From Galerina marginata (lineage: Eukaryota > Basidiomycota > Agaricomycetes > Agaricales > Galerinaceae), in assembly GCA_023014335.1 (NCBI GenBank), contig JAECYW010000012.1, positions 806,001-870,000 of the forward strand: a DNA stretch of 64,000 bases. Reading direction: 5' to 3'. A program made the translations under genes and the position numbers. The notes below the pieces were generated by a model. That model was not told the origin of the DNA and made no database searches. It saw only the letters and a program-made list of their open reading frames with translations. The first letter of the stretch is position 1, and every line of letters begins with the position of its first letter. Positions 22,885 to 34,200 of the stretch are shown here, piece after piece.

Positions 22885-25800
22885 GGTATGGAGACCGTGA
22901 ATCTGCGCGCAGCTGCTTAATAGACGGCAACACCAATCACGTGCAGGTGGCAGTTGGAATATTTTTGATTATACGGCGTCCTTCTTACGAGTCGTCATAG
23001 AGCAAAATAGGGGAACAATGGAAAAATAATGCACAATTACAACGAGGGAAATTCGGAAATACGTAGGAGATTGAGATTGAACCTCTAGCGAACTACGTTC
23101 TCAGTGGTTTGCTTCTCTTGGCGACCGGATGGTCACCATGGTTCTCCTACTCCGACGTCGATTCGGACAACAGTGGGATCTGAAAAGATCTGAAAGCATT
23201 TTATGAGGACATGGGAAGTTTATCTTCCAAAAGCCCGAAATAGGACTCCGGGTGTGCCATGACACTCATCTAGACAAAATTAAGAGGCCGGCAGCAAATC
23301 CGGACGACCAAAAATTTCGAAAAGGGAGGGGCCACAAGACAAAATCACGGAATGGCTGATCAGTGGTGCCTTGGCTGAACATGTACGAAGTGGTTTCACG
23401 TTTGAAAGCGAGAGTTCGAGCCCACATCGCCATAATTTTGTTCTTCGACATTGACATTGAGGTCCCGATGTCGGTGGTTTTTCGTAGAAGAATTGTTATT
23501 CTAGGAGGACCAGGCGTGTACCGACGTCCGGACTAATTTCCAGAGAATCGAGGAGAACAAGCGCAATCCGGACAAAATAGCAGCATGGCTGTTCGGATGA
23601 AAAGTACCTTTCCATTGCCCGGGGTTCTGCCGCTGGTGTTACGTGGTGTAGATGTAACGATTGTCATAAAACCGGTCTTGCAATTAGAACAATGGATGTA
23701 CCACGGAATTTTTTTTGAGGAGAAAGACACGCTTTGGGATGACAGCGGGATTTGCTCAGTTTCAGTGGTATAGCATGGTCTTCTGTAATGCTACTACCAA
23801 TCTAAGAATTCGAAGGGTTTCCAAGGTCGAATGAGGTGATGGTGACCATGCTGGAGTGGGAATATAATGGGTCTATCGCTGTCAATGAAAAGTACGACCT
23901 TTGGGAGTAACACCAAAGAAGCGAGGACACATGCCTATGAATCTGCGAGCGGGATATGAGTAATATGGGACAAAATTTTGTTTGGCAGATTAGCTGTTAG
24001 GGGTACAAGTAAGATTCGGGTTCAGAAGTTGAGGAGATATGAATTTGATGACGAATCGGAAAGAGCTGGCATACACAGATGCCATGGCTAGAGGAACAAG
24101 GACAGTTCTGTTAATTGTTTCAAGCCGCGGCTATCCGAGAACCGTCGACAAGCAAAAGGGAGCCACCGCAATTCTATGGCAAAACAGTTGTTGGCTTACG
24201 TTGTCAACGGAAACATACACTGTCACCAGCCGCTTACCATTAGGAGTGGGATCCTTGAAAGTTCTTTTGATGGTTTGATAGAGGGGGTTAGGGTAAGTGC
24301 GAGGCGCTTGTGTATATTGATTGGCTCGAAGCAGATGGTATCATCCCCCCACTGTCATCGAAGAGGACAACGACGGCCCAGAAGAATACATTGTAATCAA
24401 AGTTGCTCTCAACAGATACCCATGTATCTCCGGCATTGATTGCGAATCGTGCCTACACATACTGATGAGATGACGAACATGAATTAAAAGAATGCAACTT
24501 ACTTGGACAGCAACCTAGCGACATATCCAATAGCCCAGGGAGTCAATAGTCATGCCCATGAGAGCCGCATTCCAGCGCCTTCCACGATGATAGCACAGAA
24601 GAGGGAGTAGCAGCACCTTGCGAGCAACACGACGACGCAATTCCTTTTGATCAGCGAGTGCAACCAGCTCTGAGCGGAAACTGAGAATCCGGGGACGTAA
24701 AAGCTCCCAGCTAGCCTGACGCTGAAGAATACGGTTTGAAAGGCGAAAAGGAAGGGACTCGTAACGCCGGCGTAGCCGTTGCCCACTCTCCAAATTTTGA
24801 TGCACAGGGTTCCAACTTTTCCTTCAGGCATGCCATCCATCGGTGGTGTTGTACTGAGCCCCATTTCAGGACCAAGACCGCCAACATCTGTACGTCGCAA
24901 AGAGGACCAGCCGTGCAAACACACAATGGCACTAGGACGACAACAGACATTATCGGTGCAAGCGGGAGGACATATATAGTGGCGAAGTCAGAGAAAGAAA
25001 CCATAGGAGAGCCAACATGGCGTGTAGCCCTCGTCGCTTCCACATGAGGAAAAAAATTGCATTCCTAAGTTGGGCTAACTTAGCTCCCGAGCTCCCGGTA
25101 TACGTCCGCCCAGCCAATTCACCGCGAGCTCAATCCCCTGCATCGCCGGTCAGTTGTGCGACTGGAGCCTTCTCGTCAATAATGCCCATGTTGCATCTCA
25201 GGAGGGAAAATCGCAGGCTGCAACGAATATCACTGACCTTCCCGTGTAGCTTGGCACAAATATTCCATGCGACCTGAACCGTCCGCGTCAAGGACAACTC
25301 CTTCAAACAAAGATCGGTCTATGATTACGATTAGTCAAGGAACAGAACAATAGATTTAAAACGCAGAAAAACTGACAAAAAATGAAGTAAACCGCACCGA
25401 CTTGATCAAGGTCAGAGATTATCACATCGGCGGCAAAGAAGTGTGGGTAGGCAGCCATGGCTCTGCGTTAACACTAAGCCAAATTGACTGTGTTGAAGGC
25501 GGGTGGTGGAAAACGAGTCCCCGGCCAGGTGTACTTTCCCACCACCAGGCGGAGTGATCATGCATATGATGTCATTGATGGCACAGTCACTGGTCAGTGT
25601 AGTACAGATACTACAGAAAATCGACGATCTGTTCTTGAGCCCCGGATATTTCTTTCGAATTGAAAAAGCATAAATCAAGGGAACGAAGTACACAAAAAGA
25701 GTGCCGTCGAGAAGGAAAAATCAAACGAGCCGCGTCCTTCAAGTCCACCTCCTCGGCTAGGCTCATCCCAACTACAAATACACCTTCGGCCCGCACTTTC

Positions 25801-26412
25801 GCCAGCACCGCCACCTACAGGCTACACGTTTCGCAACAAGCAGCGTCTCCTTCCATGAACTGATATGCCGCTTCTCTATAAACCTCCTCGTCACTTTTGT
25901 CGACAGCGCCTGCTGAATTCCAGTACCTTGCTTGCCGAAGGACAAGGACGACCATTTCAGTAGAGGTAGGTCCACGGCGGTGGCAGCCATTTTATATGCC
26001 GTAGTGATCATATACTTTTGAAAGAGCTGGAATTGGAAGAGAAGGCGTTTAGTGGTTGTGACGGAGCCCGTGCTATGAGACAAGAGAGCAATCTCGGGTC
26101 TGCACTCGTCCGAGCCCATTGCGGTCCATGTTTCCAAGTGGGCGAACATCCGTGTGTCTGAAGTTCAAGAAAGAATAATTGTAAAGATTAACAAGAGGAC
26201 AAACCTCAAACCCACTCGTGGGCCAGGGACGTCACTGACCAGCCACCACAGACTCTCTACCAAATTCCTCATGAGCAAACCACTCTTGGCCTCGTTCAAG
26301 ATATCCAATCCCTGTCATAAGATTTACAATGCTTCGTATTACAATATAATCTACCGTTTAGATCGTCGTGTATGTATGTATAAACTACCAGTTGAATCAT
26401 AATGTACCAAAA
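22885..26412. other. No assignable gene; fragments with hydrophobic segments
   Basis: Several minus-strand frames between 24515 and 26150 are hydrophobic (for example VLPLAPIMSVVVLVPLCVC near 24960) and could be remains of a multi-exon membrane protein, but no conserved motif was found. At 23533-23730 (minus) a short frame has two Cys pairs (HCSNC and FCPDC) suggestive of a small metal-binding fold, without other support. Confidence 0.4.
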
Positions 26413-27079
26413 TTAAATCTTGAAAAGCAAAACACTCGCGAAGAGACTGATCCCAATACACAACACCATCTGAGCATTCGAGTACTGCCTCAGACCTCTG
26501 AAGGTCTGTACTGCATCAGTTATTCGCTTTAGGGAAACCATGCAATTTCTCGTATGCTCCTCAAGTTGAACCTGACTTCAATAGTCAGTAAAGCTGCATC
26601 AGTTGGAGATAACTTGAATGCTTACCGCCGATAAGAGGGCGTCACGAAGGCAGTCGGGTTGGCGTCTAATATCTGCCTTTATCGCAAAACGAAATTGCCT
26701 GATGACTTCTCGATACTGTCCAGCCGTGTGGTTGAGGATCCTGACCTCCGTACGTAGTTGCTCCTGGCAGTAGCGTTATCGTTAAGCCGCTTTGTATGAA
26801 ATCACCGACAACTTACGGCCAGAAGGTTGACGACGCCATCCGAAGAAGCAGAGGAAGCTGCCTCAGCGCTCTGAAGAGCAGATTGGACTTCTATATGATA
26901 AACGTTGACAATTTTCTATAAATGCGTGATTATCATCGTGCACGTAATAGACAAATGACTTGAACTTTACTGACGGTCAATTTGACCACCTCCTCCATAG
27001 CCTTCTTGAATAGAGCGGACTCCGGCTGCCTGTCGAAGCTTCTGCCAAGTATAAGATGCGTCAAAAAAGTTTCATCCAT
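26413..27079 (-). CDS. Small helical, probably tail-anchored membrane protein (166 aa, four exons)
   Basis: Minus-strand exons are 27079-26975, 26915-26817, 26763-26626 and 26571-26413. All introns are 53-59 bp, phase 0, GT..AG (the first donor is GTCAGT), giving 167 codons including stop. The protein is mostly amphipathic helix (EQLRTEVRILNHTAGQYREV; VQLEEHTRNCMVSLKRITDA). It ends with one hydrophobic segment (AQMVLCIGISLFASVLLF) only two residues from the C-terminus, the form of a tail-anchored protein. A further 5' exon is possible: ATGA/GTGAGT about 60 bp upstream would splice in phase to give MIMDET. No family is recognised. The open frame through four short exons makes a real gene likely. 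Confidence 0.72.
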
Positions 27080-27393
27080 GATCTACGACTGATGAGGGGA
27101 ATTTGGTGGGGTGAGGGGAAAGTCTGAAGGAAGGAACTCACTCATGATATACCGAATTTGAGTCAAAGACAGGACCGTCCAGATGTTGAATCGGAGAGGC
27201 GGCGACAAAGATTTCTAAGTTTCTTATTGTTGCGCAGACCACAGAACCAACACGAGGAGCGCAAAGAAGGCATCGGTCGCAAGTGCAAAGACGGTATGAC
27301 AATGGTGGTTAAACGCGACCTGGAACACGACCTGGACGTTTGTGTGGAAGAAGGTACCAGAGGGGATTGCCGAAACACTCGAATTCGAATGTC
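27080..27393. other. Upstream region, nothing certain
   Basis: It contains the possible extra first exon of the tail-anchored gene and otherwise no recognised feature. Confidence 0.4.
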
Positions 27394-27520
27394 GTTGACG
27401 TTTCAATCGGGTCCTATTCTAAATAGGCAGTGCCATCAGTCGATTAGATTAGATAGATACACCGCTGACGTCCCCGATGACGAGCTCCTATTTAGAACAG
27501 GACCCGATTGAAACATCAAC
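27394..27520. repeat. 127-bp fold-back element with 34-bp arms
   Basis: The left arm 27394-27427 starts GTTGACGTTTCAATCGGGTC. The right arm 27487-27520 is its reverse complement with two mismatches. The loop is 59 nt. No target duplication is obvious. It could be a small fold-back MITE or a structured transcript region. Confidence 0.85.
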
Positions 27521-28806
27521 CAACATTTGAAGTGCTCGCACGGGTCACTGATAGTGAGTTTAAACACTACTGAGGCCGGACTATTTTGACGAGAGTCAAA
27601 ATGTCTGGGCACGTCGTTTGAATTTTGCGCTCTCGTTTTGCCGTCCCGTGTACCCCTCAATTTCGAGAGCAAAATGCCTTAGCAAAATCCAAACGCCGTG
27701 CCTCGCCTTTTGACCAGTGGCGAAAGTTTCCCGCCTCAGTAGTGTTTGGTCGATCCAAATATCCACTTTATTTGATGGAACTAGTGTCTAATAGTGTTCC
27801 TGAACTTGAATGCCAGATTCAATTTCTCGAGATCGTTTTCTTACCCTCTCATTCCGCCTCGCCTTCGGTCTCCTGTCGTGTGCACCTGATCGCTATTTAC
27901 GGGGACAACGCGAAGTTGCGGCTTCCGCCCGGCGCCAACCTGCGCCAACCTTCTAAGCCCACTAGTATTTTGTACCTTTAAGAGTGATATTATTAACGAA
28001 ACATCTCTCGGAAGTTTATTTAAACTTGCTGTCATCCCTCCGACGGCAAACAAGCGCCAGGAAATGCACCGGGGTGGGTTCTCTTCAGCTCGGGTGTTGG
28101 GTAACGAAGCCACTGTCGCTGGGCTTAGAGAACTTGTGGAAACGAGCAGTTATCCTGGTTTGCGTTGGAGGGCACCAACGGTCGAAACCTAAGCTGCATT
28201 TACGTTGTGAATTGACAACTCCGAACTAAACATGGGCATATGGCGACTGGCCGCTGCTTACGGGGACAACGCGAACCTACGCCTTCCGCCAGCCTTCCGC
28301 CAACCTTCCGCCAACTTCCAAGTCCGGCCTTTCCCGTGTACTTTTTATGACGATATTGGCGACACTGACCGGCTTCAAGCCTGTTGGAAGCTCTCACAAA
28401 GTGATGATTATCTATGGGTATGTGACGATACTGTAAGAGCCAATATTTCCATGGTATACATGTTATTCCCGTTCTCGATACTGATTTATTATTTCGCATA
28501 TGAAGTAAAAATTTGGGTCCAGGTGGTTCCATTTGATTTTCTTCCCGAGCCTTGATTTTATGCCGTGCTTATGCTGTGTTTGGGGTGCTTCCGGTTGCAC
28601 CCAGTCCTTCGTTTTCCCACTCTCCTTCGAATTCGGACCTGGTGCACGGGCTCAACACAGCAGGACTCCCTGCCACCCCACATAGTCCTAATTCTTCTGC
28701 GAGGGTCTTTGGCCGTTCGCTTGAGGGAGGAGTTGCTTCGATGACAAAAAGGTCTGGCTGGCCATGGGCGTAGATGGGACTATTGGCCGCTGAAGAAAAG
28801 TGCAGC
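27521..28806. other. No gene recognised; dispersed repeats
   Basis: Apart from the repeat pair at 27892-28323 and a small hairpin (ATTTTGAC..GTCAAAAT near 27583-27602), no supported feature was seen. Confidence 0.4.
27892..28323 (+). repeat. Direct repeat pair with TTACGGGGACAACGCGAA head
   Basis: Two related segments of about 65-70 bp lie at about 27892-27957 and 28252-28323. Each starts (t/c)ttacggggacaacgcgaa and continues with iterations of CCTTCCGCCAA or CCTGCGCCAA. They may be termini or solo copies of an unidentified element. Confidence 0.6.
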
Positions 28807-29464
28807 TTAGGAGATGAGTTCTCCGGGGCTAGGGGTGTTCATCACTAAATCAGCGCGTAATTGTCTGCCAACGAAGGACGCACGGAATTTCTTTCTCAGT
28901 GGGGTCTCGTTGCATGAATTAGGTGGTAGCAGCGAGGAAATTTCGAATAGAGCAATGCTGGACGGTGACTTGGGCTTTGGTCTTGAAGGCAGGTATTTCT
29001 TGTAATTATGACGACGAGAGTTCAATGGTGAGGTAGGAAAGAAACTCGCCCTGTCTGGTGATTTAACGCTCATATCTTCTGCATTATTCAATGTGTCAAT
29101 CTTATGCATACAAGGTTCAAGAATTGACAATACTTAAGTCTTTTCTCAGCGAGGCAACTTCCCTGTGCAGCCGTCGAACTTCGTCTGCAACCCTTTTGTC
29201 CAGTGCTTCGCGCACTTTCTGATCTAAATCTTGTCTCTTCTCGATCTTATCTTGTCGGGTGTCCATCTCTTTCTGCTTTTCCCTCATTTCAAATATCTCG
29301 GCTGTCAGTCGCCGTATGACTTCCTCCTGGGACTCTATCCCTTTCAACATATTGGCGTGATGTTCTTCCATTTGTTTAAGGATCCCCTAGTCATTTCAGA
29401 TTCCAGATGAAACGACGAATATATCACTGAGGATATGTTAACATACGTTAGGATCAGGCGGCAT
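28807..29464 (-). CDS. Hypothetical coiled-coil protein (180 aa, three exons)
   Basis: Minus-strand exons are 29464-29447 (MPPDPN), 29386-29134 and 29078-28807. Introns of 60 and 55 bp are GT..AG, and phases close to 181 codons. Exon 2 is one long coiled coil (residues about 10-90, including EKQKEMDTRQDKIEKRQDLD). Exon 3 is basic and Ser/Pro-rich (SRRHNYKKYLPSRPKPKSPS). The tiny first exon with a short Pro-rich start resembles other small agaric coiled-coil genes. No domain or function is recognised. Confidence 0.62.
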
Positions 29465-29947
29465 TGCGACAGCGACTAAAATGAAAGACGAGGGGAAGTG
29501 GTATGTCGAAAATTGGATTGAAAAGCAATTGAAACGTGGTCTTATCCGGAGCCCTTTGTGTATTCGTTGAATGAGCGTACAGGCTTAATTATAGCCCCTT
29601 TATCGACATGCACATCCTTATTACAAATAATTACTACCTTGTATCAGGTATTCTCGTCGTAATCTATAGCTTATGGCACCTCAAACGAGCATTCTTACAA
29701 TTATATTTGTGGGAGGGTGATTTTTGCAGAGGTTTGGACACCAGTTATAAAGGCTGAGTTATTTCCGGCCCATCGTCGTCTATGGCCCATCGCGCAAACT
29801 TCTCGCAGCACCCAACACTCACGCTAGGATCCTCAAAGTGACCCGCAAAGTAAGAAAGGGTAATTGCGTTGACGACATACAAGCCGCACCCCAGGCTAAC
29901 TGTTTCAGCGGAGAATTTCTAAGCGTTATGTAATGAAAAGAGGCTTC

Positions 29948-30044
29948 ACCAAGGGGGACCCAGCGGCAAAATCCGTGAATCCCACTACCCTCCGAAACCT
30001 TGCCATCAAAACTTGTGGGGTCTGTACATGCGTTCGGGGTCCAT
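29948..30044 (-). repeat. Inverted duplication, copy A
   Basis: Read on the minus strand it encodes NACTDPTSFDGKVS, then, after a 4-bp insertion, a shifted frame. It is nearly identical to the reverse complement of copy B at 30545-30636. Confidence 0.85.
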
Positions 30045-30544
30045 TTCCATATCAGGCAAGAACTTTTCGTGAGGTATTTACGTGGTGGCACTCGCGCGCG
30101 GGGAGACTGCTTCCTCTCTATTGCTCTGTCGAGGCTTGTACAGTATATCTTCAATATCAGATCACTATTTATCTCCATATGCTCGTCCTCCAAAGAAGCT
30201 GCGACTTGAAAGTTGATGCAGTACTCGGAACTCAAGTTCAAATTTTTGTCCAGTTTCCCTGGTGGTCGTGCCCTGGGCCTCGAATAAAGAGAGTTGATGA
30301 CATTCAGATTCTTGGAGAAAATATCACTTTTGTATTAATCTTCTAATTCCAAACAAGGCTTTACCGAATGAGAATTATGAGGTTGCCTCCGACACATTCG
30401 GCGCATATTTAAAACACAGCCAGTGAGTCCAATGCCATGTACAGTAAAGACTTTTATTACAATCCTCGTAAAGCAGTTGCACGTTGGTTGCAAGCGTCGG
30501 ACGATAAGATTAGATATGCTGACCAATTTTTACTCGATATAGAG

Positions 30545-30636
30545 ATGGACCCCGAACGCATGTACAGACCCCACAAGTTTTGATGGCAAGGTTTCGGTAG
30601 TGGGATTCACGGATTTTGCCGCTGGGTCCCCCTTGG
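30545..30636 (+). repeat. Inverted duplication, copy B
   Basis: The plus-strand frame reads NACTDPTSFDGKVSVVGFTD and then FAAGSPLG, coding-like, without the 4-bp insertion seen in copy A. Transcription across both copies could form a hairpin with a stem of roughly 90 bp and a loop of about 500 nt. Confidence 0.85.
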
Positions 30637-31531
30637 GCTTCACTGTGTGATCACAGCAACGGATCACTATGTACAAGTTCAAAGTTTGGGCAGTCGAATC
30701 TCTTCTGCCAGCTGGAGTACTTGGTTCGTAATCCTCTAATTACCACTGCACTATTCCCTAGTTAATTTTGAATCTAGAGGCGAGAGCCAAAGATCAACGT
30801 CATGAGTCCAATATATTTCTTTCCGGTGGTGTAGCTACTTTGGCGGACTCGAGAGCTGCTCCGGTAGTCAGCAGCGCCGTAAGGCCTCTAAATGATGCTC
30901 TGCACTTGCCTGCTGGGATCTCTGAAAGATCACCCCCGCCACCACTCCGGAATTCGTTGAGGAACGCTCGCAATAAGCGGCACAATTCTTCGTTCTCATA
31001 AGACCTCGCCGCCAGCATTCCTCCCTTTTGTTCTCCTCTCCTCCAGTCCCAACTCGCGTCTGCGTAAAGATCTCGTCGCCGAAGTGGAACGAGGCGCAGC
31101 TTGTGTAAATTAGCTGGCCACTGTTCGTGGCTGCGAATGCATCACCAGAAATCATAAGCACGTGTGAGTAATTGCGGACATTTAAATTATGATATGGGAA
31201 AAAGTCGCGGTCGGCTTAAAGCGGCATGCGCCACTGCCGTGGGTCAATATTTTGCTTCCGTCTTCGCCACAACACTTTGAGCGGATTATGGATCGATCAT
31301 GACTGCCATATGGGCCGAGTATGGATAGACTATGGATGGGGTGGCTGGGCGGGTGATTTCTCCTTTCCTTGCCCTTTTAAATTTTACGGTCGTACTGGTG
31401 AGTTAGGTGCCTGATATTGTCACTAGACGACTTTCTAACTGTTCTGCAGTTCATTTTTTCTTGCATTTGACTAGAATCATATCCGTCATTGTGACTCTTG
31501 GCCACTTTTTGAATGAGAGGATCACTTCACG

Positions 31532-34200
31532 ATGTACCATTGCGTCTGTAATCGAACATTTCGTGAGGCTGGCCATGGACATCTGCGACAACACGAATCG
31601 AAATGCGAGGATCACAAGGAACACGATCGACAACTGTTTGCGACCATTTCTGGTAAGTCGGCTTCGAACTTAAGTAACAAACGAAACCACGCACTCTCGG
31701 ATGAAGAAGCAGACGACAACTCCAGTTGTTTCATGGGTGGCGCTAAACGAAAGTGAAACACGCAGAAAGCAAATAGCAGACTCAGAGAGGGTCCTTCGAG
31801 CGATAGTGCTAGTGCTTTTGCTCAGGCTGATGCCGGGTCAAACTATAGTGTGGTGAGGACGAGTAACAGCCATTTAATATGTCAGAAGCGTGCACTAACA
31901 GTCACTTTAGGATACTCATTCTCTTCGGGAGATTACAATGACAGATGCAGATGAACCAGCCGAGTCTGGGCACTTTCTTGACCAGCCGGAGATTGAAATG
32001 GAACCAGAGATCCCTGTGCGGCGGGTCCGTAGGCCAACAGAACGTGCTTTAGCAATGCTAGAGGATAGCCTCCCCGAAGGCCCTGGAGTTTTGCAATCTG
32101 ACGACGAGGACTTAGTTGCGGTAGCCTCAGAGCCAGAAGAAGCTTTGCGGCCACCTTCTCCCCTTCGCATTCGCATCCGCTCTATACTGAAGACCGCTGC
32201 AAACAAATTTGGTTTGGTACGAACATATCACGGTCCTCCAAGCGGTGTTCCGCAATCCCATCGTGCCGATTTTATCGCAGACGACATCCAGCTCCTAGCT
32301 AAAACGGACGCCGGTCCATCTCAATTACCAGTCAGCGAGCGAAAGACGGTCAAGAGCATCATCCAGCCATACCCAAACCTCTCAGCTTTCCTATTTAACC
32401 GATTTCATTGGAAGGGGGGCAAGAAGACAAAGCACAACCGAAAAGATCTCCTTCAAGAAGTTCTTTTGAATGATGAATTTAAAGTGGATGACCTGCGAGG
32501 AGTTGACTTCGACCGCTTGGATTGCGAATTAGCAAGCAACCCTGGGGATGTCACCGAGACGAACGGTTGGAAGGTGTCTGCTGTTCCCATCTATATCCCT
32601 ACAGGTAAGAAGCAGACAAAGGCTTCTCGACGTGAGGCCGCGTCACGACGAAGGCAAGATCGTGTAGCTGCAGCTGCAGACCATGATTCCGAGGATGACG
32701 CCAACTCGGAGAATGAATATTCGGCTGGGCGAAAGTATTATGTACCTGACCTTCACCACCGCAGCCTTGTGGATATCCTCAAGGAGGCGTGCTCTGGACC
32801 GGCCTCCAAGGATTACCATTGGCATCCATTTGAAGAACACTGGAGCCCACCCTGGGATCCACACCAAGATCGTGTTTATAGTGAGGTTCAGTTTGGGCAG
32901 GCAAAATTGTGGCCAATATACGTGTGGCTCAAAGTACGTGAGAGGTTGACCATCTGCTAATGCAGGGTATAACGTTGCATTTCTTCCATCAGTAAGTTTC
33001 TGTCAGTTTCAACAAAAATTTAATCCTGCTGAACGGGGTCAAATTATTATAGCTTCCAGACTCGATCACAGATTTCATTCTGAATGATCCATCTGGGAAG
33101 ATTTCAGCGCCGTTATTAGCTCAATGTCGACGAGAATTATTCCACGGGTGCTGGAAAATCATTCTCGATGATGAGTTTATTGAGGCTTACGAGCACGGGA
33201 TTGTCATCGACTGTGGTGATGGCATACGCCGTCGGATATACCCTCGAATATTTTTCTACTCAGCAGATTATCCTGAAAAGTATGTTCTGTCTGTTCTCCG
33301 TTTGCTAGCATGCCAATTCAACATTTAAATTAGAGTGCTCGTGGCTACGGTTCGAGACAATGGGTCAAAAAAGAGGATTTCGGTAATGTTGGGACACCTT
33401 CAGACATGGTCACCAGACAGTCCACGGCACGGAAAGATGATGAAGAGCATCAGAACCGGGTTAGGGCTGCGAGGTCTTTGATTTATAAGAAAGGATATGT
33501 CGTGAATAGCACCCATGTTGATGATTTACTCAAGCCATATTCTCTGGTGCCGACGGAGGCAAGTTTTATACCTTCATTATTTTGAACTCCAATGGCTGAT
33601 GCGAGCTTTAGAATGCATTTTCCGAACGCCTATACAGATTTGGACTCGATTTTTATTCCCTAATTGTCGTCGACCCTATGCACGAACTCGAACTTGGCAT
33701 TTGGAAGGCTTTGATATTACATCTCATTCGAATTCTTTATGCCCATGGACAAAATGTAGTTCATGAGTTTAATGCCCGGTAAGGGGACCCTCCTTTATGA
33801 AGCACTGGAACTTTAAACATTAACTTTGTACCTGTTTAGATTCCGTCAAGTCGCGGCATTTGGTCGATCAACCATACGGAAATTCCCTTACAACGTCGCA
33901 GATTTGTCCAAACTCGCGGCACGCGATTATGAAGATATACTTCAATGTTGCATCCCTGCTTCGAGGGCCTGCTACTCTCGCCTCACAACGAAACTATTCT
34001 CGATTTATTGTACATACTCAGCTACTGGCATTCTCTCGCGAAACTGCGAATGCACACCGACACGACACTTCGGACTTTCCAGCAAACAACCACTCTATTG
34101 GGAGATCACCACCACGTCGTTTGCCACTGCGATGGGCACGTCTTCAACCATCCCAGTGGACGTCGCTAATTGCCCCAACTCCTTTCTTGCTCAGAAATAG
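31532..34200 (+). pseudogene. Plavaka-type transposase, broken
   Basis: The order of blocks fits the Plavaka transposases of agarics. A short Cys/His N-terminus (MYHCVCNRTFREAGHGHLRQHE, 31532) comes first, then a long acidic/basic exon from 31938 (MTDADEPAESGHFL). An exon near 33055-33278 reads LPDSITDFILND, QCRRELFHGCWKIILDDEF, GIVIDCGDGIRRR and FFYSADYPEK. Next is VLVATVRDNG followed in another frame by KKEDFGNVGTPSDMVT and VRAARSLIYKKGY. A further exon has ENAFSERLYRFGLDF and the hallmark DPMHELELGIWKALILHLIR. The last exon has FRQVAAFGRSTIRKFPYN and then, after a frameshift near 33960, FEGLLLSPHNETILDLLYIL. The intron before ENAFSERLYRF has a GC donor (GAG/GCAAGT, about 33559). The block that normally carries CPxC cysteines after VRDNG is missing. 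Stops and frameshifts mean no functional transposase. Confidence 0.85.

Larger units (their letters stand above)
29465..31531. other. Gene-poor stretch with an inverted duplication
   Basis: It holds the inverted copies at 29948-30044 and 30545-30636. The remaining short frames on both strands (for example 30800-31018 minus) are not recognisable. Confidence 0.45.

Noticed and set aside
24515..25043. Wax-synthase-like or other membrane enzyme
   Set aside because: Only hydrophobicity supports it; no catalytic motif was seen and the frame breaks several times.
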